Shown: in pieces, positions 1 to 5,281 of the stretch | How the letters are laid out: the number at the start of each line of letters is the position of its first letter | How positions within the stretch are numbered: the stretch's first letter is position 1 | Source of the DNA: Chloroflexota bacterium | GTDB taxonomy: Bacteria > Chloroflexota > Anaerolineae > J102 | Assembly: GCA_013152695.1 (NCBI GenBank) | Contig: JAADFV010000107.1 | Span: 1 to 7,265, forward strand | DNA: 7,265 nucleotides | Direction: 5' to 3' | Notes under the pieces: generated by a model | What the model was told of the DNA's origin: nothing | The model's database searches: none | What the model saw: the letters and a program-made list of their open reading frames with translations, nothing else | Position numbers and translations under genes: made by a program

Positions 1-754
1 CGATCAGGCCGGCGACGGTGATAGTCTGGCCGATGTAATGACCGGCCTGATCCCAGGCGATGATGCCGGCAGGGGTAGGGATGACAGTGGGTGTGAGCTC
101 GGTAGCGGGGGCAGTAAGAAGAGTAATCTGCGCCGGTGACTCGATCACAATTTCCGGCGCGCCCTGATACTCTTTGACCCGTCCCTGTACGCGCACATAG
201 CGGTGCAACAAAAGTTGAGCCGGAGCTTGAGAGAACTTGGCATAATCAGAAGCAAAAATAACTAAACTGAGGCTGCCTTCCCAGTCCTCTCTGAAATTGG
301 CGAACGTTACTTTTCCCGTATCATAAGTTCTCACGATCTGCCCCTCGACCGTCACCTCTTGCCCCACGTAGCTATCTGCTTCCTGCCAACTGATGACCGC
401 AGGCGGGCTCTGTGAAGAGGACGGCGGAGCGTTGGCTGCTCCAGGAGTTGTGCGGCTACTGGTCTTACCTACGATTTCGATTTGGCTGGGTGAGTCGATG
501 ATGATTTCTGGTGCACCTTCGTAGAGCTTGATTCTGCCACGAACTCGTACTCGCTGCTGTAGGAAGTATTGCGCAGGTGCTTGGGGATAGCGGTCGTAAC
601 CGGAAGCGAAGATAACCAGGGTGAGGGTGTTGCGATAATCCTCACTAAAATTGAGGAAGGTGACTTTACCGCTGTCGTAGCTGCGTACGATCTCCCCTTC
701 CACTACCACTTCTGAACCCACATAATTCCCCGCCTCCTGCCAAGAAATCACTCC
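1..754 (-). repeat. Tandem OB-fold-like domain repeats inside the PLD lipoprotein gene
   Basis: Three copies of a protein-domain repeat lie at 470-754, 116-400 and 1-67 (the last cut by the window edge). Each begins with a (V/I)I-(S/A)-W-(D/Q)-(E/Q)-A...Y(V/I)G motif. The first two go on through an EG-(E/Q)-IVR strand, GKVTF, LVIFAS and VRVxGR, ending in GAPEI(I/V)I(D/E)SP. By hand alignment about 60 of 94 residues are identical between copies one and two. The pattern of short beta strands with a conserved VRVxGR strand is typical of OB-fold nucleic-acid-binding modules. The linkers between copies are rich in Ser, Thr, Pro and Ala. Confidence 0.8.
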
Positions 755-1768
755 CTTCGGGGCTGCTGCGGTCTTTTGTGCTTGTTTCCAATCGTGATTC
801 AGTGTGTCTTGTAAACGAGCCAGTACGGCGGCATCGCTGGTGATAATACCCAGCTCACGATTCAAGTTCAGGGAGGAGAAACTGAGGTTGATGGAGCCAA
901 GCAAGGCTTTCTGGCCATCGGCAACGATGACTTTGGCGTGCACCAGGGGATCGGCCAGTAAGGCCACCTCTCCTCCGGCCTGGCGCAGTTTTTCGTAATA
1001 GGGCGTGGCCCGATCTTGTTCGTTTTTACGCTCAGGGCCGATGAAACGCACGATGATCCCCTTTCGGGCGGCGTTACTAAGATGGGCCGTAATTTCGTCA
1101 TCCAGCAACGTTGCCTCTTCCAACCAGAGAGAAGTATGGGCATTGTCGATAAGGTCGAGCAAGCGCTGGCGGCTGTTGTCCGGACTGAGCACGAGGGGAC
1201 TATCTGCATCCAAGCGGATGCTCTTGCCCGACCAGTCGGCATCGAAAATGGCAGCGACATCATTTACCACCTGCGATTCACTAATAATCAAGCCATATTC
1301 GCGATTGCGTGTGAAGGAGCTGCCAGTATAGTTGAAAGTACCGATCAAAGCGGTGCGGTTATCGACCACGACACTCTTCTCGTGTGTCATGCGAAAGATA
1401 CTGGGCGCCCAGCGTACCTCCACGCCCCCGTTACGCAGCATGTCAAAGCTGGTTTGATTACTTTCGCCACCGCCGGTGGGCTCCCGCTCGATGAGCACAC
1501 GTACATCCACGCCTCGTTGCGCTGCGGCAATCAGGGCCTCACGTGTGGCATGATCGCTGAGCAAGTAGATTTTGAAGCGAATGGAGCTTTGCGCCTGCTC
1601 GAAAAGAGCTAGCACGGCCTCGCGTCCATCATCAGGTAAGACCAGCAGGTTCTGCGTGCTGTTCGGGGTCTGAGGGAGGGTGGGAATGACCGTAGAGGTT
1701 TTATCAGCACCCCGGCAGCCTACCAACAACAGAAGCGCCAGGAGCAGAACCAGGAGGGATTTTTTCAT
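1..1768 (-). CDS. Phospholipase D-like lipoprotein with tandem OB-fold repeats (3' end outside window)
   Basis: The frame is open for 589 codons from an ATG and leaves the window without a stop. Residues 1-18 form a lipoprotein signal peptide: Lys-Lys, a Leu-rich core, and lipobox LVGC with Cys18, predicting export and membrane anchoring. Two phospholipase D half-sites follow: H129-x-K131 with D136 and GTFN at 143-146, then H277-x-K279 with D284 and GSIN at 291-294. This is the complete pair needed for a one-chain active site, which in this superfamily cleaves phosphodiesters of DNA or phospholipids. Residues 339-433 and 457-551 are near-identical OB-fold-like repeats, and a third starts at about 568; Thr/Ser/Pro-rich linkers join them. 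The OB repeats favour a nucleic-acid substrate, so an extracytoplasmic nuclease is my inference; a lipase or a non-catalytic binder is possible. The start is fixed by the signal peptide, although no clear Shine-Dalgarno precedes it. The gene has its own candidate promoter and follows degV. Confidence 0.9.
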   Translation of the reverse strand, partial: MKKSLLVLLLALLLLVGCRGADKTSTVIPTLPQTPNSTQNLLVLPDDGREAVLALFEQAQSSIRFKIYLLSDHATREALIAAAQRGVDVRVLIEREPTGGGESNQTSFDMLRNGGVEVRWAPSIFRMTHEKSVVVDNRTALIGTFNYTGSSFTRNREYGLIISESQVVNDVAAIFDADWSGKSIRLDADSPLVLSPDNSRQRLLDLIDNAHTSLWLEEATLLDDEITAHLSNAARKGIIVRFIGPERKNEQDRATPYYEKLRQAGGEVALLADPLVHAKVIVADGQKALLGSINLSFSSLNLNRELGIITSDAAVLARLQDTLNHDWKQAQKTAAAPKGVISWQEAGNYVGSEVVVEGEIVRSYDSGKVTFLNFSEDYRNTLTLVIFASGYDRYPQAPAQYFLQQRVRVRGRIKLYEGAPEIIIDSPSQIEIVGKTSSRTTPGAANAPPSSSQSPPAVISWQEADSYVGQEVTVEGQIVRTYDTGKVTFANFREDWEGSLSLVIFASDYAKFSQAPAQLLLHRYVRVQGRVKEYQGAPEIVIESPAQITLLTAPATELTPTVIPTPAGIIAWDQAGHYIGQTITVAGLI

Positions 1769-1853
1769 GGGGCGAGGAGTGGCTAGCAAGGAGCGGGTAA
1801 AAAAGGGCACACTGTCGGCAAAACAGTTGAAATTGGGCCTATAGGTACTGGAA

Positions 1854-1859
1854 ATTATA
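1854..1859 (-). promoter_or_regulatory. Candidate -10 element (TATAAT) for the PLD lipoprotein gene
   Basis: A perfect TATAAT reads on the minus strand, with its last base 85 bp upstream of the lipoprotein ATG. It is the only clear -10 box in the 261-bp spacer behind degV. No good -35 hexamer sits 16-19 bp upstream and there is no extended TG motif, so the promoter may be weak or activator-dependent. The predicted leader would be about 80 nt. Confidence 0.45.
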
Positions 1860-1896
1860 CCGTAACTCCCCCGAAAATCGCGAGGGTGGTGCATAG

Positions 1897-1961
1897 AAAA
1901 AATCGATATCGGGAACGCCCGGCGGCCTGCACCAAGGCAACAGCCCCATTGATTGCAGGCC
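1897..1961 (-). terminator. Possible degV transcription end: inverted repeat, small hairpin and T6 run
   Basis: About 70 bp beyond the degV stop, GGCCTGCA (1954-1961) pairs perfectly with TGCAGGCC (1924-1931) across a 22-nt loop. A CGGG/CCCG stem with a four-base loop follows at 1910-1921, and a run of six T on the minus strand at 1897-1902. The T run is 7 nt past the small stem and more than 20 nt past the large one, so this is not a textbook intrinsic terminator. The element could instead be a structured RNA or a protein-binding site. Confidence 0.35.
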
Positions 1962-2029
1962 TCCCGCGCCTATCCTATCCGAGTTGTGAGGAAAAACGAA
2001 CCAAGGTCTGTGCGCTTTTCGATGAAAGC

Positions 2030-2884
2030 TTACGACGCCTGCTCTGAATAAACGGTGACTCCTACAGTGCCAGGGCCTACATGCACACCAAGGACCGGAC
2101 TCAATTCCAGGGTAATGACCTCTTGGCAATTGAGCTTTTGCTCTAGCCTTTCACGCAGAGCCACTGCTTGCTCTTCTGCTTGGGCATGGATGATGCCCAG
2201 GTGGGCTGGTGCATCCCCTGCAGACTCGGTCACCAGGGTAAACAACCGATCCAAAGCTTTGCGACGAGTACGCACACGCTCCAAAGCATCGATCATTCCC
2301 TCTTCGGTAAAGTAAAGAATTGGCTTGATACTGAGAGCAGTACCAAGATAACGCGAAGCACCGCCGATACGTCCGCCCTTGTGCAGGTATTTCAAGGTGT
2401 CAACTGCAAAATAAGTCTTCAGTTTGTCCACAATACCTTGAGCCTGGGCGGCAACCTCTTCAGCTGGCAGACCTTGGGCGGCGGCGCGAGCGGCGGCCAG
2501 GACGACGAGAGCTTGGGCGGCAGAGGTGACCCGCGTATCCACCACGTGCACGGGGACTTTTTGAAATTGCCGAGCAGCCATTACCGCAGATTCGACTGTG
2601 CCGCTGATGCCGGATGAGATCAAGGGAGCAACAATAGCATCATGATCCGCAGCCAGAACCTCATAGGCCTCCAAAAAGTCATGGACTGAAGGCTGGGAAG
2701 TGGTGGGAAGGGTCGGGCTAGTAGCCAGTCGGGTGTAGAATTGCTCAGGGGTGATATCCACACCATCACGGTAGGTTTCTCCATCCCACAGAAGCTTGAG
2801 AGGAACGATATGAATGCCGTGTTCCTGAATCACATCGGGGGGAAGAAAAGTAGTGCTGTCGGTAAGAATAGCGACCTTTGACAT
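2030..2884 (-). CDS. DegV family fatty-acid-binding protein (FakB-like)
   Basis: This 284-residue protein matches the usual DegV length. Family hallmarks appear in order: AILTDST near the N-terminus, TTSQPS at 61-66, ISSGISGT at 89-96, VVDTRVTS at 114-121, LKYLHKGGRIGG at 164-175, and the closing H-x-GPGTVG segment at 268-275. DegV proteins bind one long-chain fatty acid between two alpha/beta domains. In Firmicutes the FakB members present it to the kinase FakA for phosphorylation into phospholipid. No FakA-like gene is visible here, so pathway membership is inference. I chose ATG at 2884 because AKV/AILTDST-type N-termini are normal for the family and AAGGA lies 10 nt upstream. The in-frame extension to a TTG at 3007 would translate the terminator-like hairpin and is rejected. 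It is the last gene of the regulator/Cys-rich/degV cluster. Confidence 0.92.
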   Translation of the reverse strand: MSKVAILTDSTTFLPPDVIQEHGIHIVPLKLLWDGETYRDGVDITPEQFYTRLATSPTLPTTSQPSVHDFLEAYEVLAADHDAIVAPLISSGISGTVESAVMAARQFQKVPVHVVDTRVTSAAQALVVLAAARAAAQGLPAEEVAAQAQGIVDKLKTYFAVDTLKYLHKGGRIGGASRYLGTALSIKPILYFTEEGMIDALERVRTRRKALDRLFTLVTESAGDAPAHLGIIHAQAEEQAVALRERLEQKLNCQEVITLELSPVLGVHVGPGTVGVTVYSEQAS

Positions 2885-2894
2885 GATACATTTG

Positions 2895-2904
2895 TCCTTG
2901 ACGA
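2895..2904 (-). promoter_or_regulatory. degV ribosome binding site, context shared with the regulator gene
   Basis: On the minus strand TCGTCAAGGA ends 10 nt before the degV ATG and decides the start. The same nine bases TCGTCAAGG lie at 4173-4181, 10 nt before the regulator ATG. Confidence 0.6.
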
Positions 2905-2926
2905 GCGAAAAAATGAAGACAACAAT

Positions 2927-2986
2927 AAAAAAATGCCGCCTAACCCCTATCCCAAGCACCGGATGGCATGGACGATAGGCAGCATT
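2927..2986 (-). terminator. Rho-independent terminator or attenuator in the degV leader
   Basis: On the minus strand an 11-bp stem (arms 2976-2986 and 2932-2942, ten Watson-Crick pairs and one G-U) encloses a 33-nt loop. It runs straight into seven T (2927-2933). A competing pairing, CCTATC with GATAGG (2974-2979 with 2946-2951), uses part of the same arm. The hairpin starts 41 bp after the cysteine-rich gene stop and its T run ends 42 bp before the degV ATG. No promoter-like sequence is visible in that gap, so the element probably reduces rather than abolishes transcription into degV. Confidence 0.7.
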
Positions 2987-3027
2987 CTCAATAACTCTTA
3001 ACACCAATTACCGAAATAGTGATGAAA

Positions 3028-3381
3028 TCATCCTTTCAAGTATGGTTTCTGGATCGAAGTGTTTTGCCGCATAAGTTTCGGCATTACCGTTTTCAAGCGC
3101 AGGGGGCACTGCAAGCAGGAAGGTTCATCAACAAGAAGCTGTTTTTGTACGCAATAGAGCTGAGGCTTGACACGCCAGCCGCCAGAGGGATGGGGACGTA
3201 AAACAGCAGAGACATCCAGGTGTTCGCAATTGATATGTTCAACAAGCTCGGGAATGCGGCAGGTGCCACATAGCGTCGCCTCAATTCCTACATCACAGAA
3301 GTTTAGCCCGATTCCACAGAAACGAATATCACCTTGCAAGGTATGTCGAGATTGGTAGAAAGGGCATGTGTGAGGTCGCAT
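3028..3381 (-). CDS. Small cysteine-rich hypothetical protein (nine Cys, two CXXC)
   Basis: I do not recognise the family. The 117-residue product has cysteines at 6, 22, 29, 38, 41, 52, 77, 89 and 92, including CGTC at 38-41 and CLQC at 89-92, plus several His residues. This suggests zinc or iron-sulfur binding, though the metal is inference. There is no signal peptide or membrane segment, so it is probably cytoplasmic. The C-terminal 25 residues are basic. The start is supported by GGAG 5 nt upstream of the ATG (3387-3390). It sits 76 bp behind the winged-helix regulator and ahead of degV, on the same strand with no clear promoter of its own, so co-transcription is likely. The opposite frames give less protein-like sequence. 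A role as a partner or cofactor-binding sensor for its neighbours is only a guess. Confidence 0.6.
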   Translation of the reverse strand: MRPHTCPFYQSRHTLQGDIRFCGIGLNFCDVGIEATLCGTCRIPELVEHINCEHLDVSAVLRPHPSGGWRVKPQLYCVQKQLLVDEPSCLQCPLRLKTVMPKLMRQNTSIQKPYLKG

Positions 3382-3402
3382 GATAGCTCCATAAGGATCG
3401 AG

Positions 3403-3448
3403 AAAAAAACGATAATCACAAAAAAGACGAAAAAATTATCCAAAAAAA
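3403..3448. other. A-tract cluster with inverted repeat in the regulator/Cys-rich gene spacer
   Basis: Four plus-strand A runs of 7, 6, 6 and 7 bases start at 3403, 3420, 3430 and 3442. The last three are about one helical turn apart, an arrangement that usually bends DNA. An inverted repeat GATAAT (3411-3416) / ATTATC (3435-3440) lies between and across them. The regulator stop codon is immediately to the right at 3458. It could be an operator, a bent spacer or simply AT-rich intergenic sequence. Confidence 0.4.
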
Positions 3449-3457
3449 GAGATTCTT

Positions 3458-4162
3458 TCAGGTACTGGTGATTTTCCAAACCTCCTGAGCGAAATCGGAG
3501 AGACGGCGGCGGTTCGGCGCAGTAAGATGCCTGAGATTTGCTTGATAACTTTGTACATGATGAAGCAAACGACTGATAAGGCGACGATTAATACGTTCCA
3601 CAAAAGATAAGCCTACCGCAAAACCACCCAAGGCTTCCAAACCCAACTCACCGGGAAAACCTATAGCCTTCAAGCGCTCGACCAGGCCATTCAAAGTGAC
3701 ATCTTCTTGTAACTGACGCAGACTCAAGGTAATGGCTGTAACCCATTCAGCAGCAGCAACCAGCGGCGAAGTTTGCTCATCCAAGCGCTGTAAAATGTCT
3801 TCGAGAATCTTCTCGTAATCATTTCCCTTGCCTTCTCGTAAAGCGGTGAGGATACTATCCTTGACCCTCTCCCATGAGGCCTGATCCCAGTCGTCACCCG
3901 CCAGATGCGCCAGTGCTTCATGCGCCTTTGGCGTTGGCCGAAAAACAACACTGGAGCGGCCGGCACCACTACGCGTGGGGGGTAGAACGTATTCCGAACG
4001 AACAAACCCCTTCTCTTCCAGTAAGCGCAACATATCGTAAGCCGTCACTTTACCAATGCCGAGACGTTCGGCAATGGTGGTATAGTGCAAGGGCCCATCG
4101 ACCTCGAGGTAGAGGTCAAGAAAATCTTTGAGAAATGCCTTTTGGCGACCGGTGAGTTTCAT
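3458..4162 (-). CDS. Winged-helix transcriptional regulator, cluster-linked to DegV
   Basis: The 234-residue protein starts with a winged helix-turn-helix. Helix 1 is about residues 6-18, the turn and recognition helix lie within 27-54 (YTTIAERLGIGKVT then AYDMLRLLEEKG), and a Gly/Arg/Ser-rich wing spans 55-75 (GAGRSS). The fold resembles LexA/MarR/IclR-type DNA-binding domains. Residues 80-234 are mostly helical, with no recognised ligand domain; this part may dimerise or sense a ligand. The start is ATG at 4162: AAGG lies 10 nt upstream and a strong promoter lies just beyond. The longer frame from a TTG at 4234 would place that promoter inside the coding sequence and is rejected. It is the first gene of a cluster with the cysteine-rich protein and degV. 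The palindrome at its own promoter suggests autoregulation. Lipid or fatty acid as the signal is an inference from degV. Confidence 0.85.
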   Translation of the reverse strand: MKLTGRQKAFLKDFLDLYLEVDGPLHYTTIAERLGIGKVTAYDMLRLLEEKGFVRSEYVLPPTRSGAGRSSVVFRPTPKAHEALAHLAGDDWDQASWERVKDSILTALREGKGNDYEKILEDILQRLDEQTSPLVAAAEWVTAITLSLRQLQEDVTLNGLVERLKAIGFPGELGLEALGGFAVGLSFVERINRRLISRLLHHVQSYQANLRHLTAPNRRRLSDFAQEVWKITST

Positions 4163-4204
4163 AAGAAGCTTGCCTTGACGAAAAAGATCGAAAAAGCCGA
4201 ATAA

Positions 4205-4234
4205 ATTATAAAACAGACCCTGCAGATCTGCCAA
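4205..4234 (-). promoter_or_regulatory. Strong sigma-70-type promoter of the regulator-Cys-degV cluster
   Basis: The minus strand reads TTGGCA (-35, at 4229-4234), an 18-bp spacer, then a perfect TATAAT (-10, at 4205-4210). Eleven of twelve hexamer bases match consensus. Transcription would start near 4198 and leave a leader of about 36 nt before the ATG at 4162. Confidence 0.75.
4222..4231. promoter_or_regulatory. Candidate operator palindrome over the -35 region
   Basis: GCAGATCTGC is a perfect 10-bp palindrome that overlaps three bases of the -35 box and the start of the spacer, a position where a bound dimer would block RNA polymerase. A second inverted repeat, TGGCA (4246-4250) with TGCCA (4229-4233), also overlaps the -35 box. 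The neighbouring winged-helix protein is the obvious candidate binder, but this is inferred from position only. Confidence 0.4.
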
Positions 4235-4327
4235 ATTATTCGCTATGGCATTGCCGAGTCCGTGCCTGCCCCTCTGCTGACTTCCACCTTCGTACGTTCA
4301 GGTAGCGTTAGCTTGCCAGGGACAGCA

Positions 4328-5281
4328 TTAGCGGCGACGTTTCGTGAGGATATCCAGAGAAATAGCGAGAATGAGAACAATGCCTTTGATCACTTGCTGA
4401 TAATACGACGTCACACCCAGTAAATTGAGGCCATTAGAAAGGATGCCAACAATGAATGCACCAACCAATGCCCCGCCTACACCGCCTACCCCACCGAACA
4501 AACTCACACCTCCCAGCACCGGCGCCGTAATAGCATCCAATTCCCAACCGACGGCTGCATTGGGTTGCGCCGACCAAAGTCGCGCCGTCAACAGGACACC
4601 GGCCATGGCCGCGGTGAGTCCGCTAACCACATACACCGAAAACGTCACCCAACCGGTAGAGACACCGGCCAGACGCGTCGTCTCCTCATTACCGCCAGTG
4701 GCATAGATGTGCAAGCCATAACGTGTTTGCCGCAAGACAATCCAGGCCACAATCGTCACAATCGTCATGATGATCACCGGCACTGGAATCGTGAGCACAC
4801 GTCCTGTTCCCAACCAAATAAAGGCATCATCGAGCCCGGCGATAGGGCGCCCTTGCGTATAAACCAGGGTCAATCCACGCGCAACTGCCATCATCGCCAA
4901 GGTAGCAACAAAAGGCGGCATCTCTCCTTTCACAATGAGAAGGCCATTGACGGCGCCGACCAGCATCCCCGCCAGCAGGGCTATAGAAATACCGGCAAAA
5001 GTACCCAGACCTTCACGTACGGCCAGCCCAGCCGCCAGAGCCCCGGCCAAGGCCATGATCGAACCCACCGACAAATCAATACCGGCTGTAAGAATGGTAA
5101 ACGTCATACCCACAGCGACAATGGCCAGCATCGAGGTTTGCAGGGCGACATTGAGGATGTTCGAGGTCGTGAGGAAATCTGGAGAACCGATCGCAAAAAT
5201 CACCCCGAGTATCAGCAGGATGAAAGTCACGCTATAACGACGAAGAATGTCCAAAATGCTGCTTCGCTTACGACTGCGCAT
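4328..5281 (-). CDS. RbsC-type sugar ABC transporter permease
   Basis: This 317-residue polytopic membrane protein is close to the size of E. coli RbsC. Hydrophobic segments begin around residues 17-33, 48-68, 72-88, 95-117, 122-140, 163-184, 212-234, 262-285 and 296-311. The cytoplasmic coupling loop GGNEETTRLAGV (196-207) is the signature that contacts the ATPase in the ribose/xylose/galactose permease family. It forms the membrane channel of the importer, probably as a homodimer. I chose ATG at 5281: AAAAGGAG lies 5 nt upstream, and the protein then begins with the basic stretch MRSRKR, as expected before the first membrane segment. The extended frame to 5350 lies inside the ATPase gene and is rejected. 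The start overlaps the ATPase end by 14 bp, implying translational coupling. No intrinsic terminator is visible between its stop and the regulator promoter. Confidence 0.94.
   Translation of the reverse strand: MRSRKRSSILDILRRYSVTFILLILGVIFAIGSPDFLTTSNILNVALQTSMLAIVAVGMTFTILTAGIDLSVGSIMALAGALAAGLAVREGLGTFAGISIALLAGMLVGAVNGLLIVKGEMPPFVATLAMMAVARGLTLVYTQGRPIAGLDDAFIWLGTGRVLTIPVPVIIMTIVTIVAWIVLRQTRYGLHIYATGGNEETTRLAGVSTGWVTFSVYVVSGLTAAMAGVLLTARLWSAQPNAAVGWELDAITAPVLGGVSLFGGVGGVGGALVGAFIVGILSNGLNLLGVTSYYQQVIKGIVLILAISLDILTKRRR

Noticed and set aside
868..1263. 131-residue minus-strand frame
   Set aside because: It is out of frame with, and inside, the PLD lipoprotein gene, whose frame carries both HKD motifs; this one has no domain pattern.
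1016..1612. 198-residue plus-strand open frame
   Set aside because: It is antisense to the HKD region of the lipoprotein gene and shows no recognisable family.
1811..1827. ACTGT/ACAGT hairpin in the lipoprotein leader followed by a T run
   Set aside because: A 5-bp stem with a 7-nt loop is too weak, and the T run is several bases away; no terminator call is justified.
1839..2129. 96-residue minus-strand frame across the degV end
   Set aside because: It overlaps degV by 100 bp in another frame and covers the inverted-repeat spacer and -10 box; the composition is not protein-like.
2885..3007. 41-residue N-terminal extension of DegV
   Set aside because: It would start at TTG and translate the hairpin-T7 element; DegV proteins begin near the AILTDST strand and a good ribosome binding site precedes ATG 2884.
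3442..3457. AAAGA/TCTTT mini-hairpin with T run after the regulator stop
   Set aside because: A mostly A-T 5-bp stem with a 3-nt loop is unlikely to terminate transcription; it is better described as part of the A-tract spacer.
4163..4234. 24-residue N-terminal extension of the regulator
   Set aside because: It would start at TTG inside the -35 box and cover the TATAAT; ATG 4162 has its own ribosome binding site.
4235..4327. Terminator for the ABC operon
   Set aside because: Only short pairings (TGCTG/CAGCA, ACCT/AGGT) and no T run are visible, so I do not call one.
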